64,000 nucleotides of DNA from NCBI GenBank assembly GCA_019914945.1, contig CM034112.1, positions 6,332,001-6,396,000 on the forward strand, given 5' to 3'. The stretch's first letter is position 1. Each line of letters opens with the position of its first letter. The notes beneath the pieces were generated by a model. The model had not been told where the DNA came from, ran no database searches, and worked only from the letters and a program-made list of their open reading frames with translations. The DNA comes from Typha latifolia. Its lineage: Eukaryota; Streptophyta; Magnoliopsida; Poales; Typhaceae. This document shows positions 8,307-18,830 of this stretch, piece by piece. Both the position numbers and the translations under genes were made by a program.

Positions 8307-10374
8307 GCGGTTTTGGGCTGTGGCTAGGTGAGTCTTGAGCGAGTCTCAATGTTTCATCTCGATCGGCAAGCTCCAAGTCAAGCTCGGTCCTATCCGCCGC
8401 CGCGAGTCTATCATAGGCACGCAAGACAGGGGGAGTGCGCCCATAAACCGCATCAAAGGGGGTCATGCCGATGCTAGAGTGATGAGCCGTATTGTATGAC
8501 CACTCAGCCCATGGAAGGAATTTGACCCAATCCCTTGGTCGTTCCGCCACAAAGCATCGCAAGTATTGCTCCAGTCCGCGATTCACCACCTCGGTTTGGC
8601 CATCTGTCTCGGGGTGATAAGCTGAACTCAGGTTGATTTGAGTCCCTTGCAATTTGAAGAACTCGAACCAAAACTCACTGATGAAGATGCGATCCCGGTC
8701 TGACACGATCGTCCTAGGCATCCCATGCAAGCGTGCCACTTCCCGAACAAAAATTTCAGCAACCCTTTTTGCTGAAAACGGGTGAGACAATGTTATGAAA
8801 TGAGCATATTTGCTTAGTCTATCCACCACAACCAACACCACCGATTGTCCCCGAACCTCCGGCAGCCCCTCGATGAAGTCCATGGAGATATCCTCCCAAA
8901 TACGCTCTAGTATAGGTAGTGGTTGTAGCAGCCCGCTAGGCTTGAGTGCCTCCGATTTGACTCGTTGGCAGATTTGACATTTACGCACATACTTCTTCAC
9001 GTCCGTCTTCATCGCTGTCCATGTACAGTTTTGGGCCAGCCGCTTGTAGGTACGTAATACCCCTTCATGCCCTGCTATAGGAGTATCATGGAAGTGTGCC
9101 ATCAATAGTCTCCGTAGCTCTTCGTTCCGGGGTACCTTGATTCGCCCGCACTCTAGTACTAACCCATCGCGCTCCTCGTGCTCGGGGTGGCTTGAGGGGT
9201 TCTCTCTCAACTCCTCCATGAGTTGGACCAGCTCACTATCCTCTGCACTAGCTCTTCGCAGATCTGAGAAGAAAGGAAAGGTGGGCGCCGAGAAAGAAGC
9301 GAGCTCCCTTGCGACCCCTTCATTTGGAAGTTCAAGTAGCGGTTGGCTTCCATCTAGCAGCACTCTCTTGTCTTTTCTCCAAAACGTCAATGTGAAGCTT
9401 GTAAAATCAAATGTCACGGGCCCCAAGCTTCGAAGCCATTGGGTCCCCAAAACAATATCGGCACCTTGCAAGGCCAACGGATAAAGATCTAATGTGAAAG
9501 TTTGGCCTTGCACCTTCAATTCCGCACCTCCACAAATAGAATCCGCTCGCAATGTGGTGCCATCTCCGATTGTCACATCGAACCCTTCCATGGGTTCCGA
9601 CTCGAGCCCAATCTTCCTAAGGAGCCTCTTGTCAATGAAGTTGTGGGTGGACCCGGTGTCAATCAAGATTCTCACTGTGGTTTTCTTGACTACCCCGTTT
9701 ACCCGCAAGGTTTTTGGCGCAGTTGTCCCCGAATAGGCGTGGAGTGAGATTTCGGCTATTATGTCCTCCACGGGTTGCTCCTCAGTTTCTTCTCCTTGAT
9801 GTCCAGCCACATCTGTACCTTCAGCTGCAAACTCATCCTCCGCTTCCTCCAATCCAACGATTAGCATCATCGATCCCATCGGTTTAGCGCAGCGATGCCC
9901 GGGTACAAACTTCTCATCACAACGGAAGCATAGGCCCTTGGCTCTTCTTTCTTCTACTTGGGCTGGTGTGAGTGCTCGTCCCGGACCTCTAGGTGCATAC
10001 TTCACATCTTGGGATGGCTTCAAGGGTGCTCGAGGAGGTACCACTGTAGTAGCAACCCTTGGTACTCCGATAGTATTTCCCGCCGCTATGTTTGGTTGAG
10101 CTTGATTGCGGCTTCCTTGTCTAACCGGGGGAGGATGCACCATGAAGGGTTGATGATCCCTCCTTCGGTTTTGATTAACTAGTTGTGGTTCCGGATCGTA
10201 TTGACCCGCCCATGGATCTTGATCTCCAAGGCGGTCTCCATAGTGGTTCACCCGTCGGATGGGTTCACCTTCAATTGGACCTGGTGTAACCATCCTTGCT
10301 TGCCTCTGCCCATAGGGTGGTGGTAGCAGCGGCTCTTGTGGTTGCAAAGGCTGAACCGGTGGCGGTGGGTTCAA
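8290..10374 (-). CDS. A1 zinc knuckle-protease-integrase fusion lacking reverse transcriptase
   Basis: This is the longest open frame in the window, 694 codons. Domains in order: a proline-rich gag tail (1-140); a zinc knuckle (C149, C152, H160, C162); an aspartic protease with DTGS at 239-242 and the IVLGTQWL motif near 307-314; then, from about residue 353, directly the RNase H tail and integrase. The integrase has the HHCC zinc domain (H429, H436, C466, C469), the catalytic triad D499, D559 and E595 with the classic 35-residue spacing, and the HSSIGMTPF-YGR segment. The whole reverse transcriptase and most of RNase H, about 600 residues in relatives, are missing in frame. The last 17 residues after D673 are frameshifted. 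Protease would cut polyproteins and integrase would insert DNA; enzyme for DNA synthesis must come from elsewhere. The start at 10374 overlaps the upstream stop (ATGA), so translation may depend on frameshifting or re-initiation. Confidence 0.88.
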   Translation of the reverse strand: MNPPPPVQPLQPQEPLLPPPYGQRQARMVTPGPIEGEPIRRVNHYGDRLGDQDPWAGQYDPEPQLVNQNRRRDHQPFMVHPPPVRQGSRNQAQPNIAAGNTIGVPRVATTVVPPRAPLKPSQDVKYAPRGPGRALTPAQVEERRAKGLCFRCDEKFVPGHRCAKPMGSMMLIVGLEEAEDEFAAEGTDVAGHQGEETEEQPVEDIIAEISLHAYSGTTAPKTLRVNGVVKKTTVRILIDTGSTHNFIDKRLLRKIGLESEPMEGFDVTIGDGTTLRADSICGGAELKVQGQTFTLDLYPLALQGADIVLGTQWLRSLGPVTFDFTSFTLTFWRKDKRVLLDGSQPLLELPNEGVARELASFSAPTFPFFSDLRRASAEDSELVQLMEELRENPSSHPEHEERDGLVLECGRIKVPRNEELRRLLMAHFHDTPIAGHEGVLRTYKRLAQNCTWTAMKTDVKKYVRKCQICQRVKSEALKPSGLLQPLPILERIWEDISMDFIEGLPEVRGQSVVLVVVDRLSKYAHFITLSHPFSAKRVAEIFVREVARLHGMPRTIVSDRDRIFISEFWFEFFKLQGTQINLSSAYHPETDGQTEVVNRGLEQYLRCFVAERPRDWVKFLPWAEWSYNTAHHSSIGMTPFDAVYGRTPPVLRAYDRLAAADRTELDLELADRDETLRLAQDSPSHSPKPHEANS

Positions 10375-10634
10375 GGGGTGGACTCGCGTCGTGGGGTCGA
10401 TGGTGCTTTCCCGTTCGCCCGTAGTTCCCGCATCATCTCCATCATCATCTGGTTGTTGATGGCCAATTGCTCTGAAATAGACCCCAACATGGCTTGAACG
10501 CTAGGTTCTTCCATATTCTGATTAGATCGGGCGGTTCCACGGGTGGAAGTCCTTGCAATCGTTTCTCCCTCCTCTATTGGGAGAATCTCTTCTTCATCAT
10601 CTCGCCGTGCAGCCATGGATCTGGTTGTCGTCAT
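10371..10634 (-). CDS. gag: A1 gag N-terminal fragment
   Basis: This frame of 87 codons begins MTTTRSMAARRDDEEE, 27 bp after the primer-binding site. It holds the acidic leader and a helix (VQAMLGSISEQLAINNQMMM) typical of the gag start in plant gypsy elements. It stops where the capsid core should begin, and its TGA overlaps the next start codon by four bases. Relatives in this window carry a capsid of about 150-200 residues here (compare 31602-32303), so capsid has been deleted. Without it the product cannot assemble particles. Alternative view: gag and the next frame were one reading frame and the overlap marks the deletion scar. Confidence 0.7.
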   Translation of the reverse strand: MTTTRSMAARRDDEEEILPIEEGETIARTSTRGTARSNQNMEEPSVQAMLGSISEQLAINNQMMMEMMRELRANGKAPSTPRRESTP

Positions 10635-10660
10635 TGGAAGCGCTTGTTCGAGGAACGGTG

Positions 10661-10672
10661 GCTCTGATACCA
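10661..10672 (-). promoter_or_regulatory. A1 primer-binding site (tRNA-iMet)
   Basis: GCTCTGATACCA on the plus strand is the complement of TGGTATCAGAGC. It lies 3 bp from the LTR end at 10676. A second site at 10703-10714 lies inside the LTR. Confidence 0.9.
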
Positions 10673-10675
10673 GCT

Positions 10676-11612
10676 TGATACGATCTTCTCTTTGGGGCTA
10701 ATGCTCTGATACCAGCTTGATACGATCTGGCACGGAACTTTGAAATTAGATCCCAAAATATGCTGTCGTCGGATCGACGTGAGATTTTGATATGTTGTAG
10801 CCTCGTAAAAGAGCTTTCCAACAAATCTAGTTACAAGCGAATCAGAGTTGGGGATCTCGAGATATTGTTCGTTTAGTGGACGAACGTCAGGATGCTCTAT
10901 TTTGGATTCGTGGATGGAGGCACGAGATCCTAGGTAATGGTGGATGGTGGTGGACCGGCGTTAATGTGGTGGCACCGGTGAAAAGTGATGGTGGAACGGT
11001 TGTGGTTGATGGAAGGATTAGGGCAAGTGTTGGATAGATTGGACGAATGGGGAGAAGAGGGCCACCCCTAAGGGACTAGGGTGATTAGCCGGACGAGGGA
11101 GGTTAGAAGCGGCGTCGCCGGGGATTGAGAGAACGGGAGCGAAGAAGACGAAGGAGGCAAGGCAAAACTCAATCTCAATAATCAATGATAATTTTGGTTG
11201 CCCTACACATCCTTTTATAGGCTAACCAACAACTCACATTAACCCTAAAACACAAATTTTGCCGACCGCGTTCGAACTCGCCCGACCGCGTTCGAACGCA
11301 CCGAATTAGCTCTTCTGGATTTGCGAACGCGATGTAGGCGTTCGAACGCGTGATCGAACGCGCCTGTCGGTATTTGCGAACGCGATGCAGGCGTTCACAG
11401 TGCGTTCGAACGCACCGCGTTCACGCACAGTACATTCTCTTCTCCACGTTCACAACCCCGTTCACAAACCGCGTTCGAACTCACTCCACCCGCGTTCGAA
11501 CGCGACTTACAGAAAACTTATTTTAATGGAAATTAAACACTAACATGAAATAAAAACACTCCTAAAGTGAATCCATGCTCGAGACGACGTCGGTGAAGTT
11601 CGAATCGTATCA
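10676..11612 (-). repeat. A1 5' LTR
   Basis: Has the same 42-bp extra unit (10676-10717) as the 3' LTR, here with an intact primer-binding site. It is longer than the 3' LTR because of an extra block of about 45 bp around 11340-11385 in the palindrome-rich U3. Confidence 0.92.
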
Positions 11613-12130
11613 TAGCTAGAGTATTGGTGAGACCAAAGGGCATCACCCGGAACTTGTAGTGCCCGTCTGGAGTTCGAAATGTAGTTTTGTGCACATCCGC
11701 CAGGTGAACTTTAAATTGATGATACCTGGCCCTCAAGTCAAGCTTGCTGAATATGGTCGCCTCTACAAGCTCGTCCAGCAGCTCCTCTATGACCGGAATG
11801 GGATACCGGTCCTTGACGGTGATAGCGTTTAGTGCCCGATAGTCGACACAAAAATACCATGTCCCATCCTCTTTTCGCACCAATAGCACGGGCGATGAGT
11901 AAGAGCTATGACTTGGTTGTATGAGGCCTTGCTCCAATATTTTAGCTACTATCTTGGAGATAACTTCCTTTTGCACATGTGGATACTGATATGGCCTCAC
12001 ATTCGCTTGTGTAGCCCTAGGTATAATCTCTATGCGATGGTCCGCCGTTCGCCTCGGGGGTAACTCCTTTGTCTCCTCAAATAGTCCAGCAAATTTATCT
12101 TATAAATTAAATAACTCGATGGTAGTATTT
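11613..12130 (-). pseudogene. pol: B1 reverse transcriptase, N-terminal half
   Basis: From 12000 leftward the minus strand encodes [11 protein letters not shown], then [47 protein letters not shown] (first catalytic aspartate) and MPFGLTN, the standard order of gypsy reverse transcriptase fingers and palm. The frame is open for 130 codons until A1 cuts it right after the LTN motif. The segment 12001-12130 encodes the EIIPRAT linker with a few breaks. It matches 30840-31044 and 55860-56330. The second half lies at 6675-6930 beyond A1. Confidence 0.88.
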
Positions 12131-12791
12131 GGACTCATCTCCTACTGGTCCTAACTGAAGAAGATAGGCCAAATCACTCGCACAAGGCAACCCCACCATC
12201 GGCTACATCGCTGGAATCGGCGTAGACTGAACGCCATCAAGCCGCACATCTTTGTTTCCTTGCTTAAATTTCATCTACATGCTCCGGAAATCAAAAGTGA
12301 TGGGTCCCAAGCTCTGCAAACACTGAGTGCCAAGGACAATGTCCGATCTTCACAATGCCAACGGATACAAGTCCACAATGATGTCGTGTCTTTGCACCCG
12401 TATACCGACCCGGTGACACAAGCTCTCTGCCTTAAGCTTCGTGCCATCTCCAATAGCAACGTTAAACCCTGCGGTCGGTTCAACATCCAAGCCCAACTTC
12501 CTCACTAACCTCTCGTTTAGAAAGTTGTGTGTACTCCCTGAATTGATGAGGATGTGCACACAATGCTTTCTAACGACTTCGTTTACCCATAATGTCCTTG
12601 GCGCAAAAGTACTCGAATATACATGCGTCGATATTTCAGCTTGGATATTTTCCTCCGCGCCCTCCTCCACGGCCTCCTCATGGACCTCCTCTGAATACTC
12701 TCCATCACTAACAACCTCATTGTCCTCCTCGAGACCGTTGATGAGCATCACACTCCTAATCGGTTTGGAACTCCAATGATCGGGAGTCAAA
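12131..12791 (-). pseudogene. B1 protease and linker
   Basis: The minus strand shows a gypsy aspartic protease with HILINSGSTHNF in place of the usual I-D-S/T-G; the catalytic aspartate has become asparagine, a G-to-A change on the coding strand. Downstream motifs VAIGDGTKL and VDLYPLAL are present, followed after a frameshift near 12350 by the linker toward reverse transcriptase. The upstream acidic stretch (SVMLINGLEEDNEV) links it to the gag zinc knuckle, which A2 splits at 12792. The protease would process Gag-Pol; this one is dead by its active site as well as by the frameshift. Confidence 0.82.
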
Positions 12792-13121
12792 TGATACGAT
12801 TCAGTCTTCACTAATGTTGTCTCGAGCGTGGATACATTGTTATGAGTGTCTTTTATTCTTGTTTTAGTATTTAATTCAAAGAAAAATAAGATTTTTATAT
12901 GTCGCGTTCGAACGCGGGTGGGGTGCATTCGAACATGCTTGCGAACACCTGCATCAGGTAAATACAGAGAACTTAAAATTTGTGTTCGAACGCGGTCGAT
13001 AAAAATTCACTATTTCTAGGACTAATAATTATCATTTTTGAATTGTTTGGTTAGCCTCTAAAGGTGTGGATGGTAACCAAGAAGTCATTATTGAATAAAT
13101 TGAGTTTTGCCATAGTCTTCT

Positions 13122-13153
<32 letters not shown>

Positions 13154-13634
13154 TTCTTCTTCTTCTTCTTCTTCTTCTTCTTCTTCTCTCTCGTTCTCTT
13201 ATTCCTCGACGATGCCGCTTCTAGCCTCTCTCGACCGACCACTCACCGTAGTCCCTTAGCCCACTCCTCCCCATTTTTCCAATTTCTCTAATACCTTGCC
13301 CTAACCCCTTTCATCTTCTATAATCCTTCCACCACCACTTACTCACCGGTGCCACCCCATTACTGCCAGTCTACCACCATCCATCATCACCTAGGATCTC
13401 ATGCCTCCATCTACGGATCCATAAATGGACTCCTTGACGTTCATCTACTTCACAGACAATATCTCGGGATCCCACCATCCGATTTTCCTAAAATTAGATT
13501 TGTTGGAAATATCTTTGCCATGGCTATAACATATCAAAATTTCATATTGATCTGACGGCTACATCGTTCGAGTTCTATTTCCAAATTTGTATGCCAGATT
13601 TTGTCGAGATCTGAAAACGGGATAGATCGTATCA
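12792..13634 (+). mobile_element. A2: family-A solo LTR with TCAAA target duplication
   Basis: TGATACGATT...GATCGTATCA flanked by TCAAA at 12787-12791 and 13635-13639. It splits the B1 zinc knuckle; the unbroken site is at about 31700. Unlike A1, A3 and A4 it has no extra primer-binding unit, so it shows the basic LTR form. Confidence 0.93.
13107..13187. repeat. CTT/TTC microsatellite in A2
   Basis: An almost pure run of about 25 TTC triplets inside the solo LTR. It creates long lysine-rich or phenylalanine-rich frames that are not genes. Confidence 0.95.
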
Positions 13635-13913
13635 TCAAACATTCATCGCATTGAAAGAAAGGCCCTTCGCTCTTCGCTGGGGGTCTTGTGCCTACTCTAA
13701 TATCGGAAGAAGGTCTCAATGGTAGTTGTGGTCTAGTACTAACAGCCACTGTCTTTGAACCCGCAGAATTTCCAACCGGCGTTCTAGGTGCAAACCGCTA
13801 TTCTCGGTTGCCCCAACTTGTTTTCGCTGTCATCTTGAGAGCCTTGTGCTTTTGCTCCATCCTCACGGCCTTCTCAAAGGCTTCCTCAAGAGTGATAGGA
13901 CAAAGAACACGAA
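13635..13913 (-). pseudogene. gag: B1 gag: zinc-knuckle linker, part 1
   Basis: The minus strand encodes FFQCDECL, the first half of a C-x2-C zinc knuckle cut by A2, preceded by the linker RPPLRPSSDIR and by the end of capsid (FEKAVRMEQKHKA type). It matches 31720-32000 on the same strand. The D1 insertion at 13914 separates it from the rest of capsid. Confidence 0.8.
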
Positions 13914-14870
13914 TGTAACGCCCCTGCTCGGCACGGGCACGTGCACGCCCACGCGTTCACACGGCACGCACGGCTCACGCGATAGGTCAGGCGGGGCACG
14001 TCATGCACATATACACTCCTGTGCACATATAATCTAACACCAAATAAATTATACTATCAACCAAATAAACATGTTAATATATGAATATCCAAGTCCACAA
14101 AATATACACTAGACCACTACATAATCTGGCAAGACCCACATAGGTCATAACAAACCATCAAGATACAACTAAACAACTAATATACGAGTACACTATAATC
14201 TGACATGTATTATATAAATCATCATCTATACAACGAAGTACAAACATCAAATAATGGTACAACTCAATATTTGGTTAAACTATCTTCTATACCATCTCAC
14301 GCCTATAGCTCACCTCATCTTTGCTCTAAAATATCTCCTTAGGGTACCTCAAGTCGCTATCACATATCATAATATCTGAGAGGGGTTAGAAAAGAAATAA
14401 AGAGAGAGTCATGAGAAAAACGCTTAGTGAATAGACCTTACTCTGAATTAGTGATGTCAAACAGAGAGTAAATCATGTACTGGATAATATGAATTAGAAA
14501 GCAGCATGATGCCATGTATTAGTATGTATATATGTATCCTCAATGACATATATATAAATAAAATCAATTCTCATGAATGAGCATGTTTTATTATCAACTA
14601 AAAATATATCTAATGATGAAATTACAATATAACATCACCAAATATAAAAACATATGATGCATAATCATTACGATCTAATGATACTTGTCACATCAATGAT
14701 GATACAAAATGCATACCAACCACTAGATAATCATATATGTTAGAGCCTGATATAATCCACACATATCTCTCACTATCACAATCATCCGTCTTAACTTTGA
14801 ATATCATCCACTATGCTACACTACGGTACCCGGCCCAAAACTCGATATTCATCATGCCATAAGCTTAGAG

Positions 14871-15066
14871 CATACCCTATCATACGCTAAGAGTATCTCT
14901 GTAGATAAATCACACCCTGCCATATGCTAAGGATATCTCAGAAGAAAGTAATCATACCCTGCCATACGCTAAAGGTATATCAATGATAGTTGTATCCTAT
15001 CATACGCTAAAAGTACAACCATCAACCATCAACCATCACCATACTCTACCATACGCTAAGAGTATG
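14871..15066. repeat. D1 hairpin array, five units
   Basis: Units at 14871, 14913, 14953, 14992 and 15039 have the form arm, CATACGCTA-type loop, complementary arm. Arms vary (ATACCCT, ATACTCT, GTTGTA) with partners that largely still pair. Confidence 0.75.
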
Positions 15067-16307
15067 TCCAGTACTAGTTCGGAGCAGATACCATTCCAGC
15101 CATCACATCACATCACATACATATTTATTTTTATGATTTCATATACATGATAAATCATATGCATATATCTACTACTGCACATATTATGCAAATCATGAAT
15201 TTAGATGGTAAAAAAGCCAAGAGAAAAATGATGTAATGCAGACTCTAACTATGTATCTAACACATAGATACTCCTACTAGTATATCACATACACACTCAT
15301 ACTAGAGATCATCTCAGTATAAAATCATAACAGTATAATAATCTCCTAATCATCTCTATATATCACCAATATACTCATGTCCCAGATCAACCTAATCAAA
15401 TACGTGATAAAATATGCTTGACTGAAATCATCTCTAGATAAAGTCATATAATCATGCTGGAGGCCAAAACATGCATGTACATAATATATAATATATCATA
15501 ATTTGAGAAAGGCGTCTAGGGGTATTAATCATAAATTATACGCATGTACATAATATATTATATATTATATTATATAATATAATACTTTATAAAATATAAT
15601 ATACTTTAGATTATATTATAAAATATGTTTGACTGAAATTATCTCTAGATAAAGTCATATAATCATACTGGAGGCCAAAACATGCATGTACATAATATAT
15701 AATATATCCTAATTTGAGAAAAGCGTCTATGTGTATTAATCATAAATTATACACGAAATAGTCATTATCCTATTATAGAAAAATAATATGCAAGTCTAGT
15801 ATTCTATTTTATACAAACTATTAGATAATAGTAATATACTAAAAATAATTATAAAATATAAATATAACTGTAAGATTATTATGAATGAGATTACATATAT
15901 TAATCTAATAAATAATAACTGAACTATAAATAAATTTATAGGCCATGTTTATAATTAAAATTAATAAATTATTATACTAAAAATACTTAGTAAAATTATA
16001 TTAGTGAGTGTAAATTATCAGAATAATCAATTATCTAAATAGACTAATTTACCTAACATTAAAAAATAATTATATATATATAAAAAATATAATCCTCTAA
16101 AGGGGAGGGACCGAGAATGGAGAAAAAGTAGAAAGGAAGAAGAAAAAAAAGAAAGAAAGAAAAGAAGGAAGAAGAAGAAGAGAAGAGAAAGAGAAAGGGA
16201 GGGAAGTGCGGACCCAAGCTGGCGGGGAGGGCACCGACCGTTGTTGGCCAGCCAGTGGCTGGCCTCTCACCGGTGGCTTGGCTCCGACGAGCCTGAGCTC
16301 GGGTGTG

Positions 16308-16310
<3 letters not shown>

Positions 16311-16359
<49 letters not shown>

Positions 16360-16436
16360 AGGGAGGGAGAGAAAGGGGCTCACCAACGCTTGCGGAGGTG
16401 GCGGTGGCGGCGGTAATAGTGGGAGAGAGAGAAAGA
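16311..16436. repeat. GA-rich microsatellites near the D1 right end
   Basis: A (GA)n run of about 40 bp at 16311-16352 followed by GGGA and GAGA-rich sequence. The same block appears in D3, D4, D5, D6 and D7 at the matching place. Confidence 0.9.
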
Positions 16437-16555
16437 GAGTTTGAGAGAGAGAGGAGAGTGAGAGAGAGGAGAAATATAAAGGGGGAGAGAGAGGCGGTGG
16501 GAACATCATGCCATGCAAAAATCTTTTTTTAATAAGGTTGAGTTGTTACAACGAA

Positions 16556-16793
16556 CATCTGCCTGTATCTCCTCACGCAGCCCTAAAATGAAGGTGCTCA
16601 TCAATATCGGTTTGGGCCAAGGTGGCTTGCAACGACTACTAACTCTTTCAAATTATGCTTAATACTCTAATATGGTTATACTCTGAATCATCTTGTTTAA
16701 TGTGGCAGCAAAATCTTCATATGCCGCTGTCCCAAATCTACGTGTAATCCTCCTACAAAAGTTAGCCCAACGGGTAAATCCTCCACCACGAAT
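16556..16793 (-). pseudogene. gag: B1 gag: capsid, part 2
   Basis: Continues the gag frame of 13635-13913 beyond D1. The minus strand encodes capsid motifs matching 32020-32240, including the FGT..YED-AATL region and the retrotransposon-gag helix. A stop and small indels are present. It ends at the CGAAT target site of A3, where the unbroken copy continues into the SAIRG motif (about 32250). Confidence 0.75.
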
Positions 16794-17773
16794 TGATACG
16801 ATTCAGAGTTCACCGACGTCGTCTCGAGCATGGATTCACTTTACGAGTGTTTTTATTTCATGTTTTAGTGTTTAATTTCCATTAAAATAAATTTTCTGTA
16901 AGTTGCGTTCAAACGCGGGTTGAGTGAGTTCGAACACGGTTTGTGAACGGGGTTGTGAACGTGGTGAAGAGAATGTACTGTGCGTTTGAACGCACTGTAA
17001 ACTCTTGCATCGCGTTCGCAAATACTGACAGGCGCGTTCGATCGCGCGTTCGAACGCCTGCATCGCGTTCGCAAATCCAGAAGAGCAAACTCGGTGCGTT
17101 CGAACACGGTCGGGCAAGTTCGAACGCGGTCGACGAAAATTATGTTTTTAGGGTTAATTTGAGTTGTTGGTTAGCCTATAAAAGGATGTGGTAGGCAACC
17201 AAATTGATTATTGATTATTGAGATTGGAGTTTTGCCTTGCCTCCTTTGTCTTCTTCGCTCCCATTCTCTCAATCCCCGGCGACACCGCTTCTAACCTCCC
17301 TCATCCGGCTAATCACCCTAGTCCCTTAGGGGTGGCCCTCTTCTCCCCCTTCGTCCAATCTATCCCACACTTGCCCTAATCCTTCCATCAACCACAACCC
17401 TTCCACCATCACTTTTCACTGGTGCCACCACATTAACGCCGGTCCACCTTCAACCACCATTACCTAGGATCACGTGCCTCCATCCACGGATCCAAAACAG
17501 ACCATCTGACCTTTGTCCACAAATCGGACGATATCTCGAGATCCCCACATCCGATTCGCCTGCAACTAGATTAGTTGGAAAGCACTTTTCTGGGGCTACA
17601 ACATATCAACGTTTCACGTCAATCCGACGGCAGCATATTTCGGGATCTTATTTCAAAGTTCCGTGCCAGATCTAGTCCAGATCAAGAATTGGAAGAGATC
17701 GACCCTTCACTAAAAAGGCGAGATCGTATCAAGCTGGTATCAGAGCTCCATAGCCCGAGGCGTGATCGTACCA
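16794..17773 (+). mobile_element. A3: family-A solo LTR with one primer-binding unit
   Basis: Flanked by CGAAT at 16789-16793 and 17774-17778. The basic LTR ends with GATCGTATCA at 17731. An extra 42-bp unit (17732-17773) holds TGGTATCAGAGC at 17735-17746 and ends GATCGTACCA. The target duplication follows the extra unit, so the unit was integrated as LTR. Confidence 0.92.
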
Positions 17774-17779
17774 CGAATA

Positions 17780-18728
17780 TGATGGGTTCTTGTGCTAAAA
17801 GGTTGGCTATGAAACAATTCCTTAAGATCTGAATTTATTGTAGGAAGTGGTCCGCTCAATTATGGGAAAATATTCCTCAGATATTATCTTGAAGACATAA
17901 AATTATGAAATCAATTGGATTAGCGTTGTAACTTCCTGATCTACAAGTTTAGTATTTATGCCCTTCACAAATTCAAAATAAAACGGAGACGAAAACACAG
18001 AATAACGTAGGTGATGGTGGTGGTGTCGAGTGGAGTGGATGTTAGGGTTATGGATAGGTATGGAGATGAAGGATGATGGTGGATGTGATTAAAGGATATA
18101 GACGAAGGGAACAAAGTGGTCGAGATCTCAAAGAAGATAGGTGACTCATTAGACGAGGGAGATTAAAAGTTAGGAGAAACCTTGCCAACGGTAGAGGTGG
18201 AAGGATGGTGAAGAGGGAGGAGGGAGATTAGGGTAGATAGATGATAGAGAGACAAGAAATCAATAATCCAATAACACCATCATCATATTCCAATTAGGGT
18301 TTCCTCCACATATATATAGAGGCTCACTCTATGGACTCATCAACTAAATTAAACAACTCTAACAAATCCTAACATATCAATAATTAAGTTAAAACCTTAA
18401 CAAACTAACTAAACTAGTCTTCCTTATTTTCTCAGATTAACAATTCATTTTGTCATAGATAGATTCTAAATCTAGAGAAGTCATGAATATCAAAGTTGTA
18501 GATCTGTAGGTTGGCGACCTTATCCATTGAGTTTGATATTATTTGGATATGTGTAGAATATTCTGCAAATATTTTTCCAAAATTACAAAGAGCTAGATTT
18601 AGCTAATTAAATAAAATTCTAACATGCTAAGACTCTAACTAAACCAAATAACAAAATAAGATAATTAGACTCAATCTATTGAGCCTAATTTCTCTTTGAT
18701 GTGATCCGATCTGACCCGGTTCGTATCA
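17780..18728 (-). mobile_element. E-family LTR, minus strand
   Basis: TGATGGGTTCTTG...GGTTCGTATCA, homologous to 2350-3228 and inverted to 1372-2279. No convincing target duplication is visible, so it may be solo or an end of a deleted element. Confidence 0.8.
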
Positions 18729-18830
18729 CCATCATGAGGATCTGCTTATCTGTGAGGATGAGGGAACGGTTCCTAGGGTTGCTGAGTTGAGTAGGTTTTC
18801 ATAGGCTTGGTCATGATTGGGATCTTTTCT
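18729..18830. other. Unassigned spacer
   Basis: About 100 bp with no repeat partner that I can see and no coding signal. Confidence 0.5.

Larger units (their letters stand above)
6936..11612 (-). mobile_element. A1: recent non-autonomous Ty3/gypsy chromovirus with 5-bp target duplication
   Basis: LTRs of 887 and 937 bp flank a 2.85-kb interior. The target duplication is TAGCT (6931-6935 and 11613-11617). It interrupts B1 reverse transcriptase inside a stretch whose uninterrupted form is at about 56270-56340. LTRs differ by a few percent plus a roughly 45-bp indel, and the main frame is open, so it is the youngest coding element here. It lacks capsid, reverse transcriptase and RNase H. Confidence 0.92.
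13914..16550. mobile_element. D1: 2.6-kb non-coding element, probable long solo LTR
   Basis: TGTAACGCCC...GTTGTTACA, flanked by ACGAA at 13909-13913 and 16551-16555. It interrupts B1 gag; the empty site is at about 32010. Layout: GC-rich left end, AT-rich middle, hairpin array, AT-rich block, then A/G-rich and GC-rich right end. No coding capacity. TG...CA ends, a 5-bp duplication and lack of internal domains fit a solo LTR of a Del/Tekay-like element with very long LTRs; the lineage is inference. Confidence 0.85.

Noticed and set aside
8290..10374. The 694-codon frame as a host gene
   Set aside because: Zinc knuckle, DTG protease and DDE integrase within TG...CA LTRs and a target duplication identify a retrotransposon.
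13051..13291. Open frames rich in lysine or phenylalanine
   Set aside because: They are translations of the CTT/TTC microsatellite in solo LTR A2.
16206..16532. Overlapping open frames of Arg-Glu or Ser-Leu repeats, also at 27026-27507, 41416-41858, 54754-55725 and 56539-57123
   Set aside because: They arise from (GA)n/(CT)n tracts in D elements, are open on both strands, and have no domain or conserved start.
13914..16550. D elements as DNA transposons with TGTAAC inverted ends
   Set aside because: TG...CA ends and a 5-bp duplication fit LTR integration, the terminal inversion is only six bases, and no transposase is present. The LTR view is favoured, not proved.
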